64,000 nt of DNA from DASRHG01 sp035650655 (lineage in GTDB: Bacteria > Desulfobacterota > Binatia > DP-6), in assembly GCA_035650655.1 (NCBI GenBank), contig DASRHG010000169.1, forward strand, positions 18,927-82,926, given 5' to 3'. Positions 17,570-24,689 of this stretch are shown here, piece by piece. The number at the start of each line of letters is the position of its first letter. Position 1 is the stretch's first letter. The notes under the pieces are model-generated. The model was given only the letters and a program-made list of their open reading frames with translations, was not told the origin of the DNA and searched no databases. The translations under genes and the position numbers were made by a program.

Positions 17570-18571
17570 TTATTTGAAGGTGCGTCGCGGCCGTTCCGGA
17601 CAACGTTCCGTTCGCGCGACGCTAATATCGGGGGTACCCCTTGTCAAGGCGAAGCGCCGCCGGCAGGCGGCGATGACGCGCGACGCCGGCAGATCGGCGA
17701 GCGAGATGCCGTCGGGCCCGCTCGTTCGCGCGGCGAGAGCCGCCGTGCGCAGACCGAGGGGGCGCCAGCGCGCGGGCGTCGTCGGCCCGAACAGCACGAC
17801 GGCGGGCGTCCCGACGGCCGCCGCGAGATGGCTGACGCCGCTGTCGTTCCCGAGGTAGAGTTCAACCCCCGCGAGCAGGGCGGCGAGGTCCGGGAGCGGC
17901 CAGTCGCGAATGGTGCGCGCCCCGAGGACGGGCGCCTCGCCGGCTTCCGCCGGCCCGGCGAGCTCGAGCACGGTTCCACCCGCGGAGCGCCACCACTGCG
18001 CGACGCCGACGAAGCCGGACACGTCCCACCGCTTCGCGCGCGCCCCGGCGCCGGGATGGATGGCGAGGTACGGCCCGCGCGCGACGAGGACGTCCGCGGC
18101 GAGCGCCGAGGGCGGCGGCACGATCTCGGCCCGCGCCTCGAGCGCATGCAGGAGTGCCGGGACGCCGACCGCGCGCGCGTACGCTGCCGCCGCATGGAGG
18201 GGCGCCGGTCCGCGCTCGACGCGAAAGAACGAGGCGCGGCGCGCCGCCCGCGCGACACGGCGGCGCAGGTCGGCGTCGTCGGCGCCGAGCCAGCTGTAGA
18301 CGATCGGCTGCCCCGTGAGCCACGCCGGCAGCGGACCGCCGCCGAAAAGCGCCGCCGTCTCCGCGCCATCGACGTTCACGGTCTCGTCCGCGACGCCGGC
18401 GACGACGGCGAGCGCACGCAGTCGTTCGTTCACGACCATCGTGCAGGGCGCGCCCACATGTCGCGCACGGATCGCACGCAGCGCCGGGAGCGCGAGGAGC
18501 CAATCGCCGAGCGCGCCCGGAAAGACGACGACGACTCGCTCGCGGTGTCGTTGAATTGACTCGTCGCGCAC
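17570..18571 (-). CDS. Glycosyltransferase family 9 (LPS heptosyltransferase-like)
   Basis: Probably adds a sugar to the lipopolysaccharide core at the inner face of the inner membrane. The protein has about 333 residues. It starts VVVVFPGALGDWLLALPALRAIR, the GT9 N-terminal fold with the catalytic-region GDxLL signature, and has the donor-site block AIHPGAGARAKRWDV near residue 180 and GNDSGVSHLAAAVGTPAVVLFGPT near residue 255. I chose the GTG at 18571 because an upstream extension would cross the divergent cysK promoter region. Whether heptose is the donor cannot be told from sequence. Confidence 0.88.
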   Translation of the reverse strand: MRDESIQRHRERVVVVFPGALGDWLLALPALRAIRARHVGAPCTMVVNERLRALAVVAGVADETVNVDGAETAALFGGGPLPAWLTGQPIVYSWLGADDADLRRRVARAARRASFFRVERGPAPLHAAAAYARAVGVPALLHALEARAEIVPPPSALAADVLVARGPYLAIHPGAGARAKRWDVSGFVGVAQWWRSAGGTVLELAGPAEAGEAPVLGARTIRDWPLPDLAALLAGVELYLGNDSGVSHLAAAVGTPAVVLFGPTTPARWRPLGLRTAALAARTSGPDGISLADLPASRVIAACRRRFALTRGTPDISVARTERCPERPRRTFK

Positions 18572-18611
18572 GGCGCATATATGATTGCTCTTCACGGTTC
18601 GCAACGCGACC

Positions 18612-19556
18612 ATGCCCCTGCCCTGCCACGTCGCGCGCTCGCCGCTCGACCTGATCGGCTCGACGCCCGTCGTGAAGCTGTCGCGGCTCCCGCAGCTCGC
18701 CGGTCTGCGGGCGGAAGTCTGGGCGAAGCTCGAAAGCGCGAACCCGGGCGGCAGCGTGAAGGACCGCATCTGCAAGGCGATGGTCGAAGCCGCGGAGCGC
18801 GACGGGGCGCTTCGTCCGGGCGGGACGATCGTCGAGCCGACGAGCGGGAACACGGGGATCGGACTCGCCCTGGTCGCCGCCGTGAAGGGCTATCGGCTCG
18901 TGCTCACGATGCCCGACACGATGAGCGAGGAACGCCATTCGCTGCTCGTCGCATACGGCGCGCGGCTCGAGCTCACGCCGGACTCGAAGGGGATGCACGC
19001 CGCCGTGCGGCGTGCCGAGGAGCTCGTCGCCGAGCACCCGGACTGGTACATGCCGCAGCAGTTCAACAACCCGGCGAATCCCGAAGTGCACCGTCGGACG
19101 ACCGCGGTCGAGATCCTCGCGCAGATGCCGCGGCTCGACGCCTTCGTCGCCGGCGTCGGGACGGGCGGCACGATCACCGGGGTCGGCGAGGTCCTGCGCG
19201 CGGAGCACCGGCACGTGTGGATCACCGCCGTCGAGCCGGCGACGTCTCCCGTTCTGTCCGGCGGGGCCCCGGGCTATCACCGCATCCAGGGGATCGGGGC
19301 GGGCTTCGTCCCGGCCATCCTCAATACGCGCATCTACGACGAGGTGATCGCAGTGTCGGACGAGGAGGCCATCGAATACACGCGCGCCATTGCGCGCTTC
19401 GAGGGCATCCTCGTCGGCATCTCTTCGGGCGCGAACTGCGCCGCCGCGGTGCGCGTCGCCCGGCGGCTCGGCGGGGCGGCCGTCGTGCTCACGATCTTCC
19501 CCGACACGGGCGAACGGTACCTGACGACGGACCTCTTTCACGCGGAGGGCATCTGA
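18612..19556 (+). CDS. cysK: Cysteine synthase (O-acetylserine sulfhydrylase)
   Basis: PLP enzyme that makes cysteine from O-acetylserine and sulfide. The protein has 314 residues. The Schiff-base lysine is K50 in NPGGSVKDR; the phosphate-binding loop GTGGTITG lies near residue 175 and PTSGNTGIGLA near residue 75. A TTG start 27 bases upstream is also open, but the ATG at 18612 gives the normal N-terminus (LIGSTPVVKL at residues 14-23). CysK and CysM are hard to separate by eye; the length favours the CysK branch. The larE stop/start overlap follows directly, suggesting a shared sulfur theme. Confidence 0.93.
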   Translation: MPLPCHVARSPLDLIGSTPVVKLSRLPQLAGLRAEVWAKLESANPGGSVKDRICKAMVEAAERDGALRPGGTIVEPTSGNTGIGLALVAAVKGYRLVLTMPDTMSEERHSLLVAYGARLELTPDSKGMHAAVRRAEELVAEHPDWYMPQQFNNPANPEVHRRTTAVEILAQMPRLDAFVAGVGTGGTITGVGEVLRAEHRHVWITAVEPATSPVLSGGAPGYHRIQGIGAGFVPAILNTRIYDEVIAVSDEEAIEYTRAIARFEGILVGISSGANCAAAVRVARRLGGAAVVLTIFPDTGERYLTTDLFHAEGI

Positions 19557-20383
19557 CGGTCGTCGAAGCCAAGGTCGAGCGACTCCGGGCGCTCCTCGGC
19601 GAGCTTCCGTCGGCGCTCGTCGCGTTCTCCGGCGGCGTCGACTCCTCCTTCCTCGTCCGCGTGGCCCACGACGTCCTCGGCGACCGATGCCTGGCGCTCA
19701 CGACCGTGTCGCCGGCCACGCCGGCCGAGGACGTGGAGGACGCAAAGCGTCTCGCGGAGGCGATCGGCGTTCCCCACCTGCTGATCGACGCGAACGAGCT
19801 CGCGATCGCCGGCTACGCGGAGAACCCGCTCGACCGCTGCTACTTCTGCAAGGACAATCTGTTCACGATCTGCGGCGCCGAAGCACGGCGCCGCGGCCTG
19901 GCGGCGGTCCTCGACGGGGCGAACGTCGACGATCTTCGCGATCACCGGCCCGGCCTTCGGGCAGCCGCGGAGCAGGGCGTCCGACACCTGCTCGTCGAAG
20001 CGGATTTCACGAAAGCGGAGATCCGTGCGGCGAGCCGCGCCCTCGGACTTCCCACGTGGGACCGGCCGGCGAGCCCGTGCCTCTCCTCGCGCTTCCCGTA
20101 CGGGACGCGGATCACCGAAGAGCGTCTCGCGCGTGTCGCCGCCGCGGAGCGCCTGCTGCGGGCGTGCGGTTTCGAGGAGCTGCGCGTCCGCTTCCACGAC
20201 CAGATCGCACGCCTCGAGGTTCCGCTCGCCGACATGCCGCGCCTCCTCGCGCCGCAGACGCGCACGCGCGTCGTCGACGGGCTGCGGCAGCTCGGGTTCG
20301 CGTACGTGACGCTCGACCTCCAAGGCTTCCGGAGCGGCAGCCTGAACGAGGTCCTCCAGAAACACGAAGGGCCGGGGGGGTGA
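19553..20383 (+). CDS. larE: LarE-type ATP-dependent sulfur transferase (adenine nucleotide alpha hydrolase fold)
   Basis: LarE donates sulfur to the nickel-pincer precursor used by lactate racemase-type enzymes. The protein has about 276 residues. The PP-loop SGGVDSS is at residues 26-32 and the sacrificial-cysteine region reads RPASPCLSSRFPYGT near residue 165. It also has a CYFC pair near residue 93, a three-cysteine pattern reported for LarE proteins that use a 4Fe-4S cluster instead of giving up a cysteine. The only upstream in-frame start is CTG at 19553, overlapping the cysK stop as CTGA, behind GGAGG. No larB or larC is nearby. Confidence 0.87.
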   Translation: MTVVEAKVERLRALLGELPSALVAFSGGVDSSFLVRVAHDVLGDRCLALTTVSPATPAEDVEDAKRLAEAIGVPHLLIDANELAIAGYAENPLDRCYFCKDNLFTICGAEARRRGLAAVLDGANVDDLRDHRPGLRAAAEQGVRHLLVEADFTKAEIRAASRALGLPTWDRPASPCLSSRFPYGTRITEERLARVAAAERLLRACGFEELRVRFHDQIARLEVPLADMPRLLAPQTRTRVVDGLRQLGFAYVTLDLQGFRSGSLNEVLQKHEGPGG

Positions 20384-20397
20384 CCCCCGGCCCTTCG
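20365..20397. terminator. Bidirectional hairpin terminator between larE and carD
   Basis: A perfect 14-bp inverted repeat (20365-20378 with 20384-20397) surrounds a 5-base loop. The larE stop codon TGA (20381-20383) is in the loop. There is no T tract on either side, so termination may rely on the very stable GC stem or on Rho. It lies between two converging genes, as expected of a shared terminator. Confidence 0.8.
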
Positions 20398-20431
20398 CAT
20401 CCGCTAGGCACGCGGGACGGACCGTATCAGC

Positions 20432-20923
20432 TCAGTTGGCGAAGATGCCGCGTAGCTCTTCGAGAATCTTCTCCTCGCTGTGCGCCTTCGCGATCGCAAG
20501 CTCCTTCACGAGCAGATTGCGTGCGGTGTCGAGCATCTTGCGTTCGCCGAACGACAGCTCCTTGTCGCCCTTCAGCACGAAGAGGTCGCGGAGCACCTTC
20601 GCGATCTCGAGCACGCTCCCGGTCTTGATCTTCTCGGTGTATTCCCGGTAGCGGCGGTTCCACGTCTGCTGGTCGATCTCGACCTTCTTGTCGCGCAGGA
20701 TCTTGTAGACTTTCGCGACCATGTCCTTCCCGATGATGCGCCGGAGGCCGACGGACTGGACGTTCTCCGTCGGGATCATGATCGTCATGTCGCTGTCGAT
20801 GATTCGAAGCATGTAGAACTTGCGTTCGCTTCCGGAGATGACCTTCGTCTGGACCCCCTCGATGACCCCGACGCCGTGCGCGGGATACACCACCTTCTCT
20901 CCGATTTTGAACGCGGCAACCAT
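20432..20923 (-). CDS. carD: CarD/CdnL family RNA polymerase-binding transcription regulator
   Basis: Binds the RNA polymerase beta subunit and stabilises open complexes, notably at rRNA promoters. The protein has 163 residues. The N-terminal Tudor-like RID domain starts FKIGEKVVYPAHGVGVIEGV and runs to about residue 65; the helical C-terminal part (WNRRYREYTEKIKTG onward) is the DNA-binding CarD_C region. The ATG at 20923 is the first that gives the family N-terminus. It has a clear own promoter (see 20954-20983). Confidence 0.95.
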   Translation of the reverse strand: MVAAFKIGEKVVYPAHGVGVIEGVQTKVISGSERKFYMLRIIDSDMTIMIPTENVQSVGLRRIIGKDMVAKVYKILRDKKVEIDQQTWNRRYREYTEKIKTGSVLEIAKVLRDLFVLKGDKELSFGERKMLDTARNLLVKELAIAKAHSEEKILEELRGIFAN

Positions 20924-20953
20924 AGAGCGGACGGGCCTCCGATTCGAAGCGGT

Positions 20954-20983
20954 ATTGTACGGTGGTCGCGCCGTTCTCGTCAA
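20954..20983 (-). promoter_or_regulatory. Sigma70-type promoter of carD
   Basis: On the minus strand TTGACG (20978-20983) and TACAAT (20954-20959) are 18 bases apart, each one base off the consensus. Transcription should start near 20947, giving a leader of about 25 bases before the carD ATG. Confidence 0.75.
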
Positions 20984-21121
20984 TGTCGCGGGTTTGCGCG
21001 GGAGCTCTTGCCGCAGCGCGACACGCGCCCCTTTTGCTGTCGTGCAAATGCTTGGACTCGCACACGTTTCGTCGTTGACCACCTCGGGGGCACCCGGGCC
21101 GCGCGGCCGGCCGACGGGCTC

Positions 21122-21150
21122 TTGGCATGTCGCGACGCGACGCGTATGAA
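21122..21150 (+). promoter_or_regulatory. Putative sigma70-type promoter of groEL
   Basis: TTGGCA (21122-21127) and TATGAA (21145-21150) are separated by 17 bases, 41 bases before the groEL start codon. I found no convincing CIRCE inverted repeat in the divergent carD-groEL space, so HrcA control is not supported. Confidence 0.55.
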
Positions 21151-21191
21151 GGCGCGCGCTTCCGCACAGACGGAGGCGAGGAGGAGTCGGA

Positions 21192-22817
21192 ATGCCTGCG
21201 AAGCGAGTGCTGCTCCACGACCGGGCCCGGGAGGGCATCCTCTCGGGGGTGAACCTGCTCGCCGATGCCGCCCAGGTGACGCTCGGTCCCCGGGGGCGGA
21301 ACGTGATGCTCCAGAAGAGCTGGGGCGCTCCCACGGTCACGAAGGACGGCGTCACGGTCGTCAAGGAGATCGAGCTGGACGACCACTTCGAGAACATGGG
21401 TGCGAAGATGATCCGGGAGGTCGCCCAGAAGACGTCCGACGTCGCGGGCGACGGGACGACCACGGCGACGGTGCTCGCCCGTGCCATCTTCCGTGACGGA
21501 CTCAAGCTCGTCGCCGCGGGCTTCGACGCCATGGAGCTCAAGCGGGGTATCGATGCGGCGGTCGAGAAGGTGGTCGAGGCGATCAAGGCACAGGCGAAGC
21601 CCGTGAAGGAGCGACAGCGGATCGCGCAGGTCGGCACGGTCTCCTCGAACGGCGACACGACGATCGGCGACATGTTCGCGGAAGCGATGGACAAGGTCGG
21701 ACAGGACGGCGTCATCACCGTCGAGGAGGCGAAGGGGCTCGAGACGACGCTCGAGGTGGTCGAGGGAATGCGCTTCGACCGGGGCTACCTGTCGCCGTAC
21801 TTCGTCACGAATCCGGACAAGATGACCGTCGAGGTCGACGAGCCGGTGATTCTCTTCTTCGAGAAGAAGATGTCGAGCATGCGCGAGCTGCTGCCGCTCC
21901 TCGAGCGCGTCGCGCAGGCCGGGAAGCCGCTCGTCATCGTGGCCGAGGACGTCGAGGGCGAGGCGCTCGCGACACTGGTCGTGAACAAGCTGCGCGGAAC
22001 GCTCAAGTGCGCCGCGGCCAAGGCGCCCGGCTTCGGCGACCGGCGGAAGGCGATGCTCGAGGACATGGCGATCCTCACCGGCGGCCGCCTGATCGCGGAA
22101 GAGATCGGTGCGAAGCTCGAGAACCTGACCCTTGCCGATCTGGGGCGTGCGAGCCGCGTGCTCATGGACAAGGACAACACGACGATCGTCGGCGGCGCGG
22201 GGAAGAAGGCCGCGATCCAGGGACGGATCAAGCAGATCAAGGCGCAGATCGAGGAGACGACGTCCGACTACGACCGTGAAAAGCTTCAGGACCGGCTTGC
22301 GAAGCTCGCGGGCGGGGTCGCGGTGATTCGGGTCGGGGCGCCGACCGAGGTGGCGATGAAGGAGAAGAAGGCCCGCGTGGAGGACGCGATGCACGCCACC
22401 CGGGCCGCCGTCGAGGAGGGGATCGTGCCGGGTGGCGGCGTCGCCCTCCTCCGCGCCCAGGCGTCGCTAGCGACGCTCAAGCTCGAGGGCGATCGGAACG
22501 AAGGCGTCGGGATCGTACGACGCGCGATGGAGGAGCCCATCCGCCAGATCGCGCGCAACGCGGGACAGGAGCCCGCCGTCGTCCTCGCCAGGGTCCGCGA
22601 GGGCAAGGGCGACTTCGGATTCAACGCCGTCTCCGAGCGCTACGAAGCGCTCCTTCCCGCCGGCGTGATCGACCCGGCGAAGGTCGTTCGGACCGCCCTC
22701 CAGAACGCGGCGAGCGTCGCCGGTCTCCTCCTGACGACGGAGGCCGCGATCGCCGAGAAGCCGGAGAAGAAGAGGGGCGCGGCGGGAGCCGCCGAAGAGC
22801 CGGACGAGGATCTCTGA
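21192..22817 (+). CDS. groEL: Chaperonin GroEL, without a groES partner gene
   Basis: Cytoplasmic 60-kDa chaperonin, 541 residues, essentially full length. ATPase blocks are present: TLGPRGRNVML near residue 30, the DVAGDGTTTATVLA nucleotide motif near residue 86, and GIVPGGGVALLRA near residue 412. The C-terminus ends in a charged, alanine/glycine tail and lacks the usual GGM repeats. No groES lies next to it, and the plus-strand upstream space is regulatory only. It is preceded by a GAGGAGG ribosome site. This may be a second, specialised GroEL; that is inference. Confidence 0.95.
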   Translation: MPAKRVLLHDRAREGILSGVNLLADAAQVTLGPRGRNVMLQKSWGAPTVTKDGVTVVKEIELDDHFENMGAKMIREVAQKTSDVAGDGTTTATVLARAIFRDGLKLVAAGFDAMELKRGIDAAVEKVVEAIKAQAKPVKERQRIAQVGTVSSNGDTTIGDMFAEAMDKVGQDGVITVEEAKGLETTLEVVEGMRFDRGYLSPYFVTNPDKMTVEVDEPVILFFEKKMSSMRELLPLLERVAQAGKPLVIVAEDVEGEALATLVVNKLRGTLKCAAAKAPGFGDRRKAMLEDMAILTGGRLIAEEIGAKLENLTLADLGRASRVLMDKDNTTIVGGAGKKAAIQGRIKQIKAQIEETTSDYDREKLQDRLAKLAGGVAVIRVGAPTEVAMKEKKARVEDAMHATRAAVEEGIVPGGGVALLRAQASLATLKLEGDRNEGVGIVRRAMEEPIRQIARNAGQEPAVVLARVREGKGDFGFNAVSERYEALLPAGVIDPAKVVRTALQNAASVAGLLLTTEAAIAEKPEKKRGAAGAAEEPDEDL

Positions 22818-22861
22818 GGGCGGCGCGGAACCGCCTCGATTGTTGCGGGATCCGCCCTTTT
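22818..22861 (+). terminator. Probable terminator of groEL
   Basis: Just after the stop, GGGCGG (22819-22824 region) can pair with CCGCCC, which is followed by TTTT; a smaller GCGG-GAT-CCGC hairpin directly precedes the T run. The short T tract makes it a moderate call. Confidence 0.5.
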
Positions 22862-22926
22862 GTGCGAAGAGGAGCGCGATTTTTCTCGGCAACCCCGACG
22901 ACCGGGGGCAAAGGAGGTGAATGGGG

Positions 22927-23157
22927 ATGCGGTTACGGGCAATCAGTGCAGCGGCTGCGGGCCTCATGATGATCACGATGGTCTCCGCCTGCGGGCACAA
23001 GGAGGACGCGTCTCGTGCCGAGCAGGCCGCGGCGCGCGCCGAAGATGCAGCACGCCGGGCGGAAGGCGCGGCGAGCCGCGTCGAGGCCGCTGCTCAGCGA
23101 GCGGAAGCGGCTGCGGAGAAGGCCGAGCGGATGTTCTCCAAGCACCTCCGCAAGTAG
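22927..23157 (+). CDS. Small alanine-rich heptad-repeat lipoprotein (Lpp-like)
   Basis: A 76-residue envelope protein. The signal peptide ends in the lipobox VSAC near residue 22. The mature part consists almost wholly of seven-residue repeats of the form RAExAAx (RAEQAAA, RAEDAAR, RAEGAAS, RVEAAAQ, RAEAAAE), an alanine-zipper coiled coil like murein lipoprotein, and it ends in KHLRK. A terminal lysine could allow cross-linking to peptidoglycan, as in Lpp; that is inference. Two ATGs are six bases apart; a perfect GGAGGTGA abuts the first, so the second (22927) has the better spacing. A related protein is at 44934. Confidence 0.85.
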   Translation: MRLRAISAAAAGLMMITMVSACGHKEDASRAEQAAARAEDAARRAEGAASRVEAAAQRAEAAAEKAERMFSKHLRK

Positions 23158-23182
23158 CCCACGGCACGCAGCTTCGGTGCCA

Positions 23183-23220
23183 AAAAAGGCGAGGGCGTCT
23201 GCCGTCGCCTTTTTTTTTGC
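23183..23220 (+). terminator. Strong intrinsic terminator after the heptad-repeat lipoprotein
   Basis: A run of six A's and GGCGA pairs across a short loop with TCGCC followed by nine T's. This is the best-formed Rho-independent terminator in the window, and its A and T tracts make it work in both directions, also serving coaD on the minus strand. Confidence 0.88.
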
Positions 23221-23230
23221 TCGCGCCCCC

Positions 23231-23728
23231 TCAGGTCGCGCGTTTCGCCGCGCGCGCCTTCAGCAGCGGGACGACGCCGTCGGGGATGAGGCCGGCGACG
23301 TTCCCGCCGAGACTCACGACCTCCTTGACGAGCCGTGAGCTCGTGTAGAAGTGCGACTCCCCGGTCATCATGAAGATCGTCTCCACTTGAGGGCAGAGGT
23401 GCCGGTTCATCATCGTCATCTGGAACTCGTACTCGAAGTCCGCGACGGCCCGGAGGCCGCGGACGATGACGTTCGCGCCCTTCGCCCTCGCGTAGTCGAC
23501 GAGCAGGCCGGAGAACGCATCCGCTTCGACGCGGTCGCCTTCGGCGCGGAACGTGTCGCGGATCATGGCGACGCGTTCCTTCGGCGTGAACCACGCAGCG
23601 TCCTTGTGCGCGTTGAAGGCGACCGCGACGATGACGCGCGAGAACACCTGCAGGCTCCGTCGGATGATGTCCACGTGGCCGTTCGTGATGGGATCGAACG
23701 ACCCCGGGTAGACGGCGACTCCGCTCAT
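23231..23728 (-). CDS. coaD: Pantetheine-phosphate adenylyltransferase
   Basis: Adenylates 4'-phosphopantetheine to dephospho-CoA, the penultimate step of coenzyme A synthesis. The protein has 165 residues. The nucleotidyltransferase motif is YPGSFDPITNGHVDII at residues 7-22 (T/HxGH type), with the NRHLCPQVETIFM block and the SSRLVKEV segment (ISSxxV/R type) near residue 130. The ATG at 23728 lies 20 bases after the small desulforedoxin-like gene, and it ends the acyl-CoA operon, where a CoA gene makes sense. Confidence 0.96.
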   Translation of the reverse strand: MSGVAVYPGSFDPITNGHVDIIRRSLQVFSRVIVAVAFNAHKDAAWFTPKERVAMIRDTFRAEGDRVEADAFSGLLVDYARAKGANVIVRGLRAVADFEYEFQMTMMNRHLCPQVETIFMMTGESHFYTSSRLVKEVVSLGGNVAGLIPDGVVPLLKARAAKRAT

Positions 23729-23748
23729 GGTGCCTCCACCTCGTTGCG

Positions 23749-23868
23749 TCACTTCTTCTGCTGCATGTCGGCGCCGCAGCACTGGATGGTGCCCGCACCG
23801 CCCTTCGTGACGATCACCTGCGCGCCGCACTTGGCGCAGACGTAGATCTTCCCGATCTGATTCGCCAT
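23749..23868 (-). CDS. Stand-alone desulforedoxin-like mini metalloprotein (39 aa)
   Basis: A protein of only 39 residues with the pattern YVCAKCG ... QCCGADM: two cysteines as CxxC and two adjacent cysteines 15-16 residues later. This is the desulforedoxin / desulforedoxin-domain (Dfx N-terminal) pattern, which binds one iron or zinc with four cysteines. Length and sequence closely resemble Desulfovibrio gigas desulforedoxin as I recall it. It has an ATG at 23868, lies 14 bases after the hydratase stop and 20 bases before coaD, so it is co-transcribed with them. A role in electron transfer or metal sensing is possible but unproven. A paralogue is at 26966. Confidence 0.82.
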   Translation of the reverse strand: MANQIGKIYVCAKCGAQVIVTKGGAGTIQCCGADMQQKK

Positions 23869-23882
23869 GCTCGTGCCGCCTC

Positions 23883-24689
23883 CTATCGCCCGCCGAATCG
23901 CGGCGTGCGCCGCTCGAGGAAGGCCCGCACGCCCTCCCTCCGGTCCTCCGTCGTCTGCAGAAGCACGTAAAGGTCTTGTTCCAACCTGATGCCGTCGTCG
24001 AGAGGCAGGTCAAGGCCCTTCACGACCGCCTCCTTCGCGAGCCGAAGCGCCTCGGGGCCGCGCGCTGCCATCCGTCGTGCGACGTCCTCGACGGCCGCCG
24101 GGAGCCGCGCGGGCCCGACCACGGCCGAGACGAGGCCCCACTCCGCCGCGCGAGCCGCGGTCAGCCGGATGCCGAGCAGCACCATCTCGAGCGTCCGCGC
24201 CGCACCGATCATCCGGGCGAGGCGCTGGACGGCCCCCCCGCCCGGCAGCGTGCCGCCGCGCAGCTCCGGGAGCGCCAGAACCGCCGACGTGGCCGCAACC
24301 CGCACGTCGCACGCGAGCGCGAGCGCGAGGCCCCAGCCGAGCACGTCCCCGTGGAGCGCGGCGACGACCGGCTTCGCGAGCCGGCCAACCGCACCGACGC
24401 CGTCCGGCCACGACGCCTCCGGCCACCGGCAGCCGCGCGGCAACCCCGCCGAGAACGCCGGTCCCTCCCCGCGGAGGACGACGACGGGCGCCGCCGCGTC
24501 TTCGGCGGCGTCGCAGGCGTCGACGAGACCCGCCATCACCTCCGCCTCGAGGCGATTGCGCGACCCGCCGCGCGCGAGCGTGATCCACGCGACGCCGCCG
24601 CGCACCTCGAACTCGACGGCGGCTCCGCGACCTGGGCGGGGCGGCCGGCTCGGCGGCCGCCGCGCGTGCCCCGCGCGGCGGGTCGGCAT
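23883..24689 (-). CDS. Enoyl-CoA hydratase/isomerase family protein
   Basis: Crotonase-fold protein of 268 residues, probably acting on an acyl-CoA. The oxyanion-hole segments are VVLRGEGPAFSAGLP near residue 72 and LHGDVLGWGLALALACDVRVA near residue 115. In the second active-site segment the sequence reads LPELRGGTLPGGGAVQRL; the glutamate normally used for hydration aligns near E139, but the spacing leaves hydratase against isomerase open. The first ~25 residues are Arg/Pro rich and atypical, so a later start is possible. The ATG at 24689 overlaps the ligase stop as TGATG. Confidence 0.85.
   Translation of the reverse strand: MPTRRAGHARRPPSRPPRPGRGAAVEFEVRGGVAWITLARGGSRNRLEAEVMAGLVDACDAAEDAAAPVVVLRGEGPAFSAGLPRGCRWPEASWPDGVGAVGRLAKPVVAALHGDVLGWGLALALACDVRVAATSAVLALPELRGGTLPGGGAVQRLARMIGAARTLEMVLLGIRLTAARAAEWGLVSAVVGPARLPAAVEDVARRMAARGPEALRLAKEAVVKGLDLPLDDGIRLEQDLYVLLQTTEDRREGVRAFLERRTPRFGGR

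Noticed and set aside
20924..21191. CIRCE-like element upstream of groEL
   Set aside because: A GTGC...GCAC pair is present, but the TTAGCACTC/GAGTGCTAA arms are not, so HrcA control is not supported.
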